Shown piece by piece: positions 9,955 through 19,955 of a stretch of 64,000 bases of DNA. The notes under the pieces were generated by a model. It had not been told where the DNA came from, made no database searches, and worked only from the letters and a program-made list of their open reading frames with translations. Both the position numbers and the translations under genes were made by a program. The number at the start of each line of letters is the position of its first letter. Position 1 is the stretch's first letter. This DNA comes from Symsagittifera roscoffensis (taxonomy: Eukaryota > Xenacoelomorpha > Acoela > Convolutidae), in the NCBI RefSeq assembly GCF_963678635.1, contig NC_087067.1, positions 37,828,686-37,892,685 on the forward strand, given 5' to 3'.

Positions 9955-10729
9955 TTAGCGACTGTTCCGAATTTGTCAATTTTAACACTTGATATTCTTT
10001 CTCCCAAGACTATCAGTTCCCTTATTTGCTCCAAGGAAAACTGGAAAACACTTTTAATCTCAAGCTTTGTCCACTAAATTCTGGATAATGCAACTGTTCA
10101 GCTATATCCTGTAGTGAAGTCATGTCAAAAACTAGAATATAGTGATTTTGAAAATGTTCTTTAGGGAGAGGTGGGAAAACTTCGTTAAAATGCATTGTTT
10201 TCATTTTTGTAACATAAAAACGACAAGGAGAAGTTGTATCTAAAGAAACAATTGCTCTTCCACCCCGAATAATTCTAAGCTCTCTTAAATGAAACTACTG
10301 ATAGCTGAAAGAGTTTTCATGAAAAAATCCTGCAACAGTTGAATTTGTATTCATTGTAGTAGCTGTTCTTCTTATTGGAGCGTTTTTGAATATATTTTTT
10401 TTGTATGAATTGGTTTTGACGAGATGGATTGAAAAAAACTCTCGCTAAAAATTCCATCATTATGTATTGAGCAGGTTTTCTCTCCAGATTCTATTGCAAG
10501 TTTTGATGATTAGGTTCAGCGACTAAATTTTTCTGGTAAAAAGCGAACAATCAAAAATTTTCAGACTGACATTTGGATTATCAGGTAGCATGTAAAAATT
10601 AGATCTAGCTCGAATTAGTTTAATTCGATCTTTGGTATTTGGTAGCAACAATTTTTCGCAAGCAAACAAATCAATGGCAAGCTTCCCATAGAGTGAAAGT
10701 GTTGTTGATATAGTTCTAGCCATGAACAA
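9955..10729 (-). pseudogene. Polinton capsid protein, C-terminal half, unit 2 (minus)
   Basis: This copy carries LYGKLAIDLFACEKLLLPN (10729-10523), then HYILVFDMTSLQDIAEQLHY (10204-10022), to DKFGTVAK. It has the minus-subfamily markers PLPKEHF and SFPWSK where plus copies have PLEHF and SFPGSK. It shares the SYQ-stop-FHL TAG and the frameshift after SFPWSK. Its first residues lie close to the penton-like gene on the plus strand, forming a palindromic centre at about 10735. Confidence 0.75.
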
Positions 10730-10744
10730 CTAAGTTCGAGAACG

Positions 10745-11470
10745 TCTAGGTGCTCAAGAGTTTGAATATAACGAAATCTATTTATCAGTAGATAAAATTA
10801 CACAAAAATTTGCCGTGCATTTACCTCAGAATCAATCAGTGTTTTTTTTAATTCNNNNNNNNNNNNNNNNNNNNNNNNNNNNNNNNNNNNNNNNNNNNNN
10901 NNNNNNNNNNNNNNNNNNNNNNNNNNNNNNNNNNNNNNNNNNNNNNNNNNNNNNNNNNNNNNNNNNNNNNNNNNNNNNNNNNNNNNNNNNNNNNNNNNNN
11001 NNNNNNNNNNNNNNNNNNNNNNNNNNNNNNNNNNNNNNNNNNNNNNNNNNNNNNTCAAAGTGCTGATTTGAGTCACATTTTTGGTTGTTATTTGGAGCAA
11101 AATCAAACAGGGGGTTATAATGAAAAGGAAAACTCCACACTTATATCAGTATTCTTGCGACATTATAAAAATACATTCTTTGATGATATATAGTGATAAT
11201 ATAGATTATAACATAGTCGGAGATACAAAAACTCCCTTATTGCATTGTGTTCCATTTATCTTCAAAGTGAAGACTGGAGATATAATTTCTACAGGACAGT
11301 ACTTGAAATATCAATCCTTTACAAATTTGCAATTTAAAAAACTGTTGAAAAATTCTTTCCATAGTATCAAGATAGAACTAAGAGATAGTACAGACAAACA
11401 AATTCCTTTTGTGTTCGTAGGAATTACGCCAGTTGTTCTCTTGTTCCACAAGATTTCGAATAATCATTGA
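10745..11470 (+). pseudogene. Penton-like protein interrupted by assembly gap, unit 2
   Basis: The plus-strand frame reads RERLGAQEFEYNEIYLSVDK into HLPQNQSVFF, meets 200 Ns, then resumes with QSADLSHIFGCYLEQNQ in a shifted frame and reaches IPFVFVGITPVVLLFHKISN. A one-base insertion (a G-run at about 11109) separates the two open parts. It ends fused by a deletion to the tail of the capsid gene instead of pX. Compared with unit 3 the coding sequence across the gap appears nearly complete, so the Ns probably do not represent missing sequence. Confidence 0.65.
10855..11054. other. Assembly gap (200 N)
   Basis: Exactly 200 Ns lie inside the penton-like frame at a palindrome centre. The flanks end ...AATTC and start TCAAAGTG. 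In unit 3 the same sequence runs ...TATTCAAAGTG with nothing missing, so the true gap is probably zero or a 2-base overlap. The round length suggests a placeholder. Confidence 0.9.
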
Positions 11471-11840
11471 AAACTCTTTCAGCTATCAGTAGTTTCATTT
11501 AAGAGAGCTTAGAGTTATTCGGGGGTGGAAGAGCAATTGTTTCATTAGATACAACTTCTCCTTGTCGTCCTTATGTTACAACAATGAAAACAATACATTT
11601 TAACGAAATTTTCCCAGCTCTTCCATTGGAACATTTTCAAAATCACTATATTCTAGTTTTTGACATGACTTCACTACAGGATGCAGCTGAACAGTTGCAT
11701 TATCCAGAATTTAGTGGACAAAGCTTGAGATTAGAACTGTTTTCCAGTTTTCCTGGGAGCAAAGTAAGGGAACTGATAGTCTTGGGAGAAAGAATATCAA
11801 GTGTTCAAATTGACAAATTCGGAACAGTCGCTAAAATGTT
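11471..11840 (+). pseudogene. Capsid C-terminal remnant fused to penton, unit 2 (plus)
   Basis: Right after the penton-like frame the sequence jumps to ENSFSYQ-stop-FHLRELRVIRGG and continues to IDKFGTVAK; pX, the capsid N-terminal half and the start of the C-terminal half are deleted. The junction is identical in unit 3 (about 17505), so both derive from one deletion. Uniquely among the copies, one extra A near 11763 keeps the frame open through the SFPGSK point where all others shift, giving an open stretch from 11584 to 11931. Confidence 0.7.
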
Positions 11841-11929
11841 TAAATTTTTTGAGTTTTCAGGTTCGTATAAAAAGGTTGTAACTCTTGGGACTTTTCATTT
11901 TTACCATCTATTTTGTTTTCTTCAGACCT

Positions 11930-12060
11930 AAATCTCCAATAGCAGATACTGAATGCTGTTTCATTGAAAACCCAAGAAAAATCTTCAACCTAGACTGTAA
12001 AACAGTGTTCAAGGACCTTTGTCCAGTTCACAAGTTTTGTGTATGAGACTTTGTTGATTC
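11930..12060 (+). pseudogene. Cys-rich frame, unit 2 (plus)
   Basis: This is the counterpart of 9708-9890 with the plus-subfamily TGA in place of the Trp codon after HKFCV. It also reads KIFNLD for KFFNLD. It follows the capsid tail and precedes the protease. Confidence 0.38.
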
Positions 12061-12165
12061 AATACGTAATTGCGCGTAAATCGAAAACTCTATCTTTTTA
12101 AGCTAAATTACAATATCAAAATAACTATTTCTTTGTTTTAGATAAATCAGCTAACAATTGCAAAG

Positions 12166-12580
12166 ATGGATAATTTGTCACTTCTGCAAATTTTTGAAAG
12201 AATTCCTGAATTCAAGTTCAAGTACATGGGATGTTACCGCTCTGATAAATTACCTCAACTAACAAAATACATTTTGCAATTGTTAGCTCAGGCAATTGTT
12301 GCAATTGTTAACTCCTGGATCATTGAGGGGAGCACTGGATCATGATAGCTCGATTGGACAAAACTTACGACTTTGCTGATTATTTGGGTCGAAGAAGAAC
12401 AGCTTATTCCTTTCTAACAAAAAGTTATTGGAGAATGGTTCCTTGAAAGCTACAAAAAACTAATAATTTGTGTGGATTTAATGCAATTTATTCAGCATTT
12501 CTCCTTTTTAAATTCAGCCAGACAAAATTGAATAATATTCATGATGTGCATGTTTTGAATTTTATAAGTAATTCTATGTG
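12166..12580 (+). pseudogene. Adenain-like protease, unit 2 (plus)
   Basis: The start MDNLSLLQIF and FKFKYMGCYRSDKLPQLTKY segment are followed, in another frame, by GEHWIM with the catalytic His, FADYLGR with the acidic residue, the shared TGA, and NNLCGFNAIYSAFLLF with the catalytic Cys. All three catalytic positions are readable although the frame is broken. It is followed by repeat R. Confidence 0.7.
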
Positions 12581-12669
12581 AACGTGTAGTTTTAATATTT
12601 TTAAGTGTAAATTATGGCAGGAAATTTACTATGCGATGCAAGGATTTATATAATTTCTTTGTAATTTAA

Positions 12670-13275
12670 TTTTTTTTCTGAAAAAATTTGCTTTTTTTTC
12701 GAAGTTTCAGTAGGTTTCGGCATAGTTTCGGGTAGATGGAACGCTGTTTGAAAAAAAAGTAATAAAGTAATTATTAGGTCAAATTATACCAAAAATTATC
12801 ATGTTTTAAATTTTTTTTTAGAAAAAAAAATCAGTTTTTTTGAAAGAAAAATCTCAATTTTTGCTCAAACTCTTACCTTTGACTTGCCATGTACCAAACT
12901 ACTAATTAAAAGGCCTTCATTCCACAATCTACACGTAATTAACCAGTAATATTCAACAGTTAGATTACGCGCGCCGAGCTTGTTAGAAAAAAACTGGCCA
13001 TTTCTTCACAAAATCCAAAGAAATTCGTTTTTCTTACCATTATCTTACCATCACAGAAATATAAAACCTTACCATTGGTATTCCCTATCTTAATCCCTTG
13101 TAGACTCTATACCCACACTTAATCTTAATACATAGCTGGGTGACCGGATGATCTATTCCCTATCTTAATACATGGGAGTCACCTTCTCCAACCCCCCCTC
13201 GACCCCTCTTTAGCTCCAACATCTACTCCTAATGAGGCTCCTTCACGATCTCTCAACGAATTCTTTTTCTAGTCT
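12670..13275 (+). repeat. Repeat R, copy 2
   Basis: This is a longer copy than 7790-8245. It extends through CATAGCTGGGTGACCGGATG and a C/T-rich stretch to about 13275, the same extent as 18700-19290 and most of 30540-31058. Confidence 0.6.
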
Positions 13276-13488
13276 TAATAAATACTTTATTGACCCACAT
13301 AAAGCTTCAATGTTTATCTTTTCGGCTTGACACTAACATGGTGTGCTACTAAAATTAGCCTCAGATTGATGTGAGACAACCTCATTCGCATTTACTTAAT
13401 GTAAAGTGCTTCTAATGTCCATTTGGATAACCTAAACAAAATCATCATGATTTTTGCAAAATTTTGAAGTCATTGAGTTAAAAGCTTA

Positions 13489-13683
13489 TCAACTTTGAAA
13501 TCCAACTGAATTTTGAAAAACAAATAACAAATCTGATAAAAAATTTTCAAATTCTCTCAACAATGAGACACTACAGATCAGTGGCTGCACATGAAAAGTT
13601 TGATTAGGTTTTGAATAAAGTCGTTGAGCTAATGTTTTCCAATTCTTTTCCCTAAAATAACGCTTATGTATAATTTTTTTCAC
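13489..13683 (-). CDS. Unknown minus-strand frame (MKKIIHKRYF...), unit 2
   Basis: This open frame of about 64 residues contains FREKNWKTLAQRLYSKPNQ and FHVQPLICSVSLLREFE. It is repeated at 19492-19698, where a small deletion changes the C-terminus. An AATAAA on the minus strand near 13290 could serve as a polyadenylation signal. It resembles no family I know and may be a captured host exon carried with the unit. Confidence 0.28.
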   Translation of the reverse strand: MKKIIHKRYFREKNWKTLAQRLYSKPNQTFHVQPLICSVSLLREFENFLSDLLFVFQNSVGFQS

Positions 13684-13829
13684 AGTACTAAATTTGTTGA
13701 TATTCTGCTACTTAATGTTTTGCTGTAGCTACTGTCATTACGAGGCCAAACTGTGCACTGGATAGGAGCACAATTTTGTGTCTGTATGTTCCTGGATTCC
13801 AGATACAAGTCTTTAAGCATGCTAAAATT

Positions 13830-13976
13830 ATGTCGGAACGATCAAAGGAAAGTAAAGAACAAAAGAAGAACAAAGGAAGCGTCTTTGTTGCGGAATCTGC
13901 TTACAATGAACAAAATGCACAGTTTGGCCTCGTAATTGTCATTTTAACATTTTTGGGTTTTCTGCTAGTCAAATAG
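13830..13976 (+). CDS. 48-aa tail-anchor-like membrane frame, unit 2
   Basis: This is identical in layout to 8256-8402, with Leu instead of Ser in the hydrophobic segment (VIVILTFLGFLLVK). Upstream lies a pyrimidine-rich stretch ending in CCTGGATTCCAG at about 13801, which looks like a splice acceptor, so the ATG may sit near the start of an exon. The frame could also be read from the further upstream in-frame ATG at 13776. Function unknown. Confidence 0.42.
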   Translation: MSERSKESKEQKKNKGSVFVAESAYNEQNAQFGLVIVILTFLGFLLVK

Positions 13977-14710
13977 CAAAATACTTTCAGGAAATACTTT
14001 TGAATTGAATTTAACGGATTTGTAATCAAGCCAGAAAATGGAACGTGAGCACTCAAACGACTTGTATAGCACTTCATACCGAGGAGTAAACACAATACAC
14101 TAAAAAATGAGAAGCAAAAAATTAGTCAAAATTAATCCAAAAAACAACAAACAACTAGAAAAACATCACAACTTTTTTTTGTGAAAAAGCGAAGCAACAA
14201 ATTTTAGTATACACCAGCAGACTTAAGAGGGTCCCCTTAATCCCCCTTTGTACTATTTTTAGTTATCCATTTTTGGCTAACTGGCCCTAAAAATTTTCTA
14301 AAGGCGCCAACCTATACTAATTTTGAGGTGGGAGCGTGCGAAGAAAATTTGGTCAAAATGTGATCTTTATACTGATATAGGAGAGCTCAGAAAATCAATT
14401 TGGTCAATCTTGGATTTTTTTTTATCCGCACCCTCGACAAAATTCTAGATCCGCCCCTGTTATTATATAAAAAAAAAATAACTCAGGAAAACCTCTCAGA
14501 TTTTTTCCAATAAACCAATCATTCAATCATTTTTTTTATTTAAAAATCTTTCTTATTTGTTCAACTTTTGTTGGTTTTTTAAGCAGTCTTTCCATCAGCG
14601 AAAATTTTTGCTAAAAATATCAAAAAGTGCAGGCAGAAATCTGTACTGTTCTGAAGTTGTACGCTATGTATTATTTGGCAAAAAAAATTCGATTATCTGA
14701 TTGTAACTCA
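13977..14710. other. Non-coding spacer, unit 2
   Basis: This matches 8403-9013 but has an extra segment at about 14324-14450 (starting GAGGTGGGAGCGTGCG) that unit 1 lacks. No gene seen. Confidence 0.4.
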
Positions 14711-14947
14711 CTATTTTGCATCAATTGCTTTTTTCTGGTCTAGGAGGGCATTTCTTGAAGTGCTAATAGCTTCCAATCCAACAGTTGGAAATGGTTCAAG
14801 ATGTATCTTACCAATAATAGTCATCCCATCAAACTTCAAATCCCTGCGTTCTTTGGAGGCCGGTAAAGTACCTTTTGTTGCCGTATTGAAATTTATTTTT
14901 TGTTGCAATTTATTTTTTTCAATTTTTTCATAAAAATCATCTTCCAT
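14711..14947 (-). CDS. Unknown 78-aa frame (MEDDFYEK...), unit 2
   Basis: This is the same frame as 9014-9262, with four codons (VSDF) removed in frame and Thr for Ala after FDGM. It has the same start and the same end at KKAIDAK. Upstream on the minus strand an extra sequence (14960-15480), including reversed repeat R, separates it from the protease. Unrecognised. Confidence 0.38.
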   Translation of the reverse strand: MEDDFYEKIEKNKLQQKINFNTATKGTLPASKERRDLKFDGMTIIGKIHLEPFPTVGLEAISTSRNALLDQKKAIDAK

Positions 14948-15114
14948 AAAAATTCATCCCAAAAAACTGCCGCAATTTTTTGTAGCATAATTTAAACCTC
15001 CGTAAACTGATTATAATTTCTTCAGTTTTCAGGCAGATTGATTATATTACTATAAAACTTACTCAAATTGTTTCTATTAGTTGCATCTTTCATATTAGCT
15101 GAAAGAACCCCGCA

Positions 15115-15365
15115 CCAAAAGGTTTTTTAATTATTAGTTTGGTACATGGTAAGTCAAAGGTGAGAGTTTGAGGAAAAATTGAGATTTTTCTATCAAAAAA
15201 ACTGATTTTTTTTTCTAAACACGATAAGTTTTGGTATAATTTGAACTAATAATTACTTTATTATTTTTTATCAAACAGTGTTCTATCTACCCAAAGTTAT
15301 GCTGAAACAACCTGAAACTTCAAAAAAAGTCAAATTTTTTGAGAAAAAAAAATAAATTACAAAGA
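15115..15365 (-). repeat. Repeat R, reversed partial copy
   Basis: The reverse complement of the first part of repeat R follows the minus-strand protease and breaks off near TTAATTATTAGTTTGGTAC. The same truncated form is at 20755-21005, so truncation preceded unit duplication. Confidence 0.55.
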
Positions 15366-15479
15366 AAGTATATAAATCCTTGCATAGCATAGTAAATTTA
15401 CTGCCATAATTTTTACCTAAAAATAATAAAACTACAGGTTTACATAGAATTACTTATAAAATTCAAAACATGCACATCA

Positions 15480-15858
15480 CGAATATTATTCAAGTTTGTC
15501 TGGCTGAATTGAAAAAGAAGAAATGCTGAATAAAATGCGTAAAATCCACACAAATTATCAGTTTTTTGTAGCTTTCAAGGTACCATTCTCCGATATTTTT
15601 TTGTTAGAAAGGAATAAGCTGATCTTCCTCGACCAAAAGAATCAGCAAAGTCGTAAGTTTTGTCCAATTGAGCTATCATAATCCAGTGCTCTCCTCATTG
15701 ATCCAGGAGTTAACAATTGCAACAATTGCCTGAGTTAACAATTGCAAAATGTATTTTGTTAGTTGAGGTACTTTATCAGAGCGGTAACATCCCATGTACT
15801 TGAACCTGAATTCAGGAATTCTCTCAGTAGTTTGCAGAAGTGAAAAGTTATCCATCTT
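15480..15858 (-). pseudogene. Adenain-like protease, unit 3 (minus)
   Basis: This minus-strand copy has GEHW near 15690, a FADSFGR-type acidic motif and LCGFYA near 15550. It shares the TGA after the MVP/MVT segment. It belongs to the minus subfamily together with 9285-9625 and 21118-21494. Confidence 0.68.
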
Positions 15859-15942
15859 TGCAATTGTTAGCTGATTTATATCTAAAACAAAGAAATAGAT
15901 ATTTTTATATTGTAATTTAGCTTAAGAAATAGAGTTATTGAT

Positions 15943-16110
15943 TTACGTGCATTTACGTATTGAATCAACAACGTCCCATACACAAAACTTGTGAACTGGA
16001 CAAAGGTCATTGAACACTGGTTTACAGTCTAGGTTGAAGAACTTTCTTGGGTTTTCAATGAAACAGCATTCAGTATCTGCTTTTGGAGATTTAGGTCTGA
16101 AGAACAACAA
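15943..16110 (-). pseudogene. Cys-rich frame, unit 3 (minus)
   Basis: This is the same Cys-rich segment as 9708-9890 with Trp kept. Here the frame is continuous with the capsid tail, so VRELIVLGERIS...DKFGTVAK and the Cys-rich part form one open frame of about 108 residues (16269-15943). That may mean the Cys-rich part is a natural continuation, or that an intron-like segment is being read through. Confidence 0.42.
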
Positions 16111-16189
16111 AATAGATGGTAACAATGAAAAGTCCCAAAAACTTACAACCTTTTTATACGAACCTGAAAACTCAAAAAAACTAAACAGT

Positions 16190-16968
16190 TTAGCGACTGT
16201 TCCGAATTTGTCAATTTTAACACTTGATATTCTTTCTCCCAAGACTATCAGTTCCCTTACTTGCTCCAAGGAAAACTGGAAAACACTTCTAATCTCAAGC
16301 TTTGTCCACTAAATTCTGGATAATGCAACTGTTCAGCTGCATCCTGTAGTGAAGTCATGTCAAAAACTAGAATATATTGATTTTGAAAATGTTCCTTAGG
16401 AAGAGGTGGGAAAACTTCGTTAAAATGCACTGTTTTCATTGTTGTAACATAAAAACGACAAGGAGAAGTTGTATCTAATGAAACAATTGCTCTTCCACCC
16501 CGAATAATTCTAAGCTCTCTTAAATGAAACTACTGATAGCTGAAAGAGTTTTCATGAAAAAATCCTGCAACAGCTGAATCTGTATTCATTGTAGTAGCTG
16601 TTCTTCTTATTGGAGCGTTTTTGAATATATTTTTTTTGTATGAATTGGTTTTGACGAGACGGATTGAAAAAAATTCTCGCTAAAAATTCCATCATTATGT
16701 ATTGAGCAGGTTTTTTTCTCCAGATTCTATTGCAAGTTTTGATGATTAGGTTCAGCAACTAAATTTTTCTGGTAAAAAGCGAACAATCAACAATTTTCAG
16801 ACTGAAATTTGGATTATCAGATAGCATGTAAAAATTAGATCTAGCTCGAATTAGTTTAGTTCGAACTTTGGTGTTTGGTAGCAACAATTTTTTGCAAGTA
16901 AACAAATCAATGGCAAGCTTCCCATAGAGTGAAAGTGTTGTTGATATAGTTTTAGCCATAAACAACAA
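16190..16968 (-). pseudogene. Polinton capsid protein, C-terminal half, unit 3 (minus)
   Basis: This copy runs from LYGKLAIDLFTCKKLLLPN to DKFGTVAK, with minus-subfamily residues (PLPKEHF, SFPWSK). It includes an open piece with ARIFFNPSRQNQFIQ (16758-16552) covering the middle of the domain. It shares the SYQ TAG and the frameshift after SFPWSK. It faces the plus-strand penton-like gene across a palindromic centre near 16970. Confidence 0.75.
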
Positions 16969-16971
16969 AAT

Positions 16972-17503
16972 TCGAGAACGTCTATGTGCTCAAGATTTTA
17001 AATATAACGGAATCTATGTATCAGTAGGTAAAATTACACAAAGATTTGCCGTGCATTTACCTCAGAATCAATCAGTGTTTTTTTTTATTCAAAGTGCTGA
17101 TTTGAGTCACATTTTTGGTTGTTATTTGGAGCAAAATCAAACAGGGGTTATAATGAAAAGAAAAACTCCACACTTATATCAGTATTCTTGCGACATTATA
17201 AAAATCCATTCTTTGATGATATATAGTGATAATATAGATTATAACATAGTCGGAGATACAAAAACTCCCTTTTTGCATTGTGTTCCATTTATCTTCAAAG
17301 TGAAGACTGGAGATATAATTTCTACAGGACAGTACTTGAAATATCAATCATTTACAAATTTGCAATTTAAAAAACTGTTGAAAAATTCTTTCCATAGTAT
17401 CAAGAAAGAACTAAGAGATAGTACAGACAAACAAATTCTTTTTGTGTTCGTAGGAATTACGCCAGTTGTTCTCTTGTTCCACAAGATTTCGAATAATCAT
17501 TGA
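16972..17503 (+). pseudogene. Penton-like protein, unit 3 (longest open copy)
   Basis: The frame is open from the RERLCAQDFKYNGIYVSVGK segment through SHIFGCYLEQNQTG and CDIIKIHSLMIYSDNIDYN to GITPVVLLFHKISNNH, then TGA at 17501-17503. It is the best preserved copy of the penton-like Polinton structural protein in the window and closes the gap seen in unit 2. No clear in-frame ATG marks its start, because the palindrome junction cuts the 5' end. It is fused by deletion to the capsid tail downstream. Confidence 0.7.
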
Positions 17504-17868
17504 AAACTCTTTCAGCTATCAGTAGTTTCATTTAAGAGAGCTTAGAGTTATTCGGGGTGGAAGAGCAATTGTTTCATTAGATACAACTTCTCCTTGTCGT
17601 CCTTATGTTACAACAATGAAAACAATACATTTTAACGAAATTTTCCCAGCTCTTCCATTGGAACATTTTCAAAATCACTATATTCTAGTTTTTGACATGA
17701 CTTCACTACAGGATGCAGCTGAACAGTTGCATTATCCAGAATTTAGTGGACAGAGCTTGAGATTAGAACTGTTTTCCAGTTTTCCTGGGAGCAAGTAAGG
17801 GAACTGATAGTCTTGGGAGAAAGAATATCAAGTGTTCAAATTGACAAATTCGGAACAGTCGCTAAAAT
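17504..17868 (+). pseudogene. Capsid C-terminal remnant fused to penton, unit 3 (plus)
   Basis: The junction and sequence are the same as at 11471, with the shared SYQ TAG. The SFPGSK frameshift is present here, unlike in unit 2. It ends at DKFGTVAK. Confidence 0.7.
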
Positions 17869-17964
17869 GTTTAAATTTTTTGAGTTTTCAGGTTCGTATA
17901 AAAAGGTTTTAACTCTTGGGACTTTTCATTTTTACCATTTATTTTGTTTTTCTTCATACCTAAA

Positions 17965-18095
17965 TCTCCAAAAGCAGATACTGAATGCTGTTTCATTGGA
18001 AACCCAAGAAAGTTCTTCAACCTAGACTGTAAAACAGTGTTCAAGGACCTTTGTCCAGTTCACAAGTTTTGTGTATGAGACTTTGTTGATTCAAT
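17965..18095 (+). pseudogene. Cys-rich frame, unit 3 (plus)
   Basis: This is the plus-subfamily copy with TGA for Trp after HKFCV. It lies between the capsid tail and the protease. Confidence 0.38.
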
Positions 18096-18198
18096 GCGTA
18101 AATGCGCGTAAATCAAAAACTCTATTTTTTTAAACTAAATTACAACATCAAATTATCTGTTTCTTTGTTTTAGATAAATCAGCTAACAATTACAAAGA

Positions 18199-18612
18199 TG
18201 GATAATTTTTCACTTCTGCAAATTATTGAAAGAATTCCTGAATTCAGGTTCAAGTACATGGGATGTTACCGCTCTGATAAGTTACCTCAATTAACAAAAT
18301 ACATTTTGCAAATGTTAGCTCAAGCAGTTGTTGCAATTGTTAACTCCTGGATCATTGAGGGGAGCACTGGATCATGATAGCTCGATTGGACAAAACTTAC
18401 GACTTTGCTGATTATTTGGGTCGAAGAAGAACAGCTTATTCCTTTCTAACAAAAAATTATTGGAGAATGGTTCCTTGAAAGCTACAAAAAACTGATAATT
18501 CGTGTGGATTTTATGCAACTTATTCAGCATTTCTCCTTTTTAAATTCAGCCAGACAAAATTGAATAATATTCATGATGTGCATGTTTTGAATTTTATAAA
18601 TAATTCTATGTA
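18199..18612 (+). pseudogene. Adenain-like protease, unit 3 (plus)
   Basis: The start MDNFSLLQIIERIPEF leads to GEHWIM, FADYLGR, the shared TGA and DNSCGFYA, where Ser replaces the Leu before the catalytic Cys. Otherwise it is as in unit 2. Confidence 0.68.
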
Positions 18613-18699
18613 AATGTGTAGTTTCAATATTTTTAAGTGTAAATTATGGCAGTAAATTTACTATGCGATGCAAGGATTTATATAATTTCTTTGTAATTT

Positions 18700-19290
18700 A
18701 ATATTTTTTCTGAAAAAATTTGACTTTTTTTGACGTTTCACTAGGTTTTGGCATAGTTTCGGTTAGATGGAACGCTGTTTGAAAAAAAAGTAATAAAGTA
18801 ATTATTAGGTCAAATTATACCAAAACTTATCATGAAATTAAGTTTTTTATAGAAAAAAAATCAGTTTTTTTGAAAGAAAAATCTCAACTCTTACCTTTGA
18901 CTTGCCATGTAGCAAACTACTAATTAAAAGGCCTTCATTCCACTCTCTACACGTAATTGACCAGTGATATTCAACAGTTAGATTACGCGCGCCGAGCTTG
19001 TTGCGAAAAAACTAGCCATTTCTTCACAAAATCCAAAGAAATTCGTTTTTCTTACCATTATCTTACCATCACAGAAATATAAAACCTTACCATTGGTATT
19101 CCCTATCTTAATCCCTTGTAGACTCTATACCCAATCTTAATCTTAATACATAGCTGGGTGACCGCATGATCTATTTCCTATCTTCATACATGGGAGTCAC
19201 CTTCTCCAACCCCACCCCCCTCCACCCCACTTTAGCTCCAACATCTACTCCTAATGAGGCTCCTTCACGATCTCTCAACGAATTCTTTTT
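18700..19290 (+). repeat. Repeat R, copy 3
   Basis: This has the same extent as 12670-13275, ending in the CATAGCTGGGTGACC and C-rich segment. Confidence 0.6.
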
Positions 19291-19491
19291 CTAGTCTTAA
19301 TAAATACTTTATTGACCCACATAAAGCTTCAATGTTTATCTTTTCCGCTTGACACTAACATGGTGTGCTACTAAAATTAGCCTCAGATTGATGTGAGACA
19401 ACCTCATTCGCATTTATTTAATGTAAAGTGCTTCTAATGTCCATTTGGATAACCTAAGTAAAATCATCATGATTTTTGCAAAATTTTGAAG

Positions 19492-19698
19492 TTATTGAGT
19501 TAAAAGCTTATCAACTTTGAAATCCAACTGAATTTTGAAAAACAAAACTGATAAAACTTTTTCAAATTCTCTCAACAATGAGACACTACAGATCAGTGGC
19601 TGCACATGAAAAGTTTGATTAGGTTTTGAATAAAGTCGTTGAGCTAATGTTTTCCAATTCTTTTCCCTAAAATAATGTTTATGTATAATTTTTTTCAC
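19492..19698 (-). CDS. Unknown minus-strand frame (MKKIIHK...), unit 3
   Basis: This copy of 13489-13683 has a small deletion that moves the last third into another frame. Its loss of the original C-terminus argues against current function. Confidence 0.22.
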   Translation of the reverse strand: MKKIIHKHYFREKNWKTLAQRLYSKPNQTFHVQPLICSVSLLREFEKVLSVLFFKIQLDFKVDKLLTQ

Positions 19699-19808
19699 AG
19701 TACTAAATTTGTGTCATTACGAGGCCAAACTGTGCACTGGATAGGAGCACAATTTTGTGTCTGTATGTTCCTGGATTCCAGATACAAGTCTTTAAGCATG
19801 CTAAAATT

Positions 19809-19955
19809 ATGTCGGAACGATCAAAGGAAAGTAAAGAACAAAAGAAGAACAAAGGAAGCGTCTTTGTTGCGGAATCTGCTTACAATGAACAAAATGCACA
19901 GTTTGGCCTCGTAATTGTCATTTTAACATTTTTGGGTTTTCTGCTAGTCAAATAG
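19809..19955 (+). CDS. 48-aa tail-anchor-like membrane frame, unit 3
   Basis: The protein frame is the same as at 13830-13976, with the Leu form of the hydrophobic segment. A deletion upstream brings the possible splice acceptor closer to other sequence, but the frame itself is untouched. Unknown function. Confidence 0.42.
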   Translation: MSERSKESKEQKKNKGSVFVAESAYNEQNAQFGLVIVILTFLGFLLVK

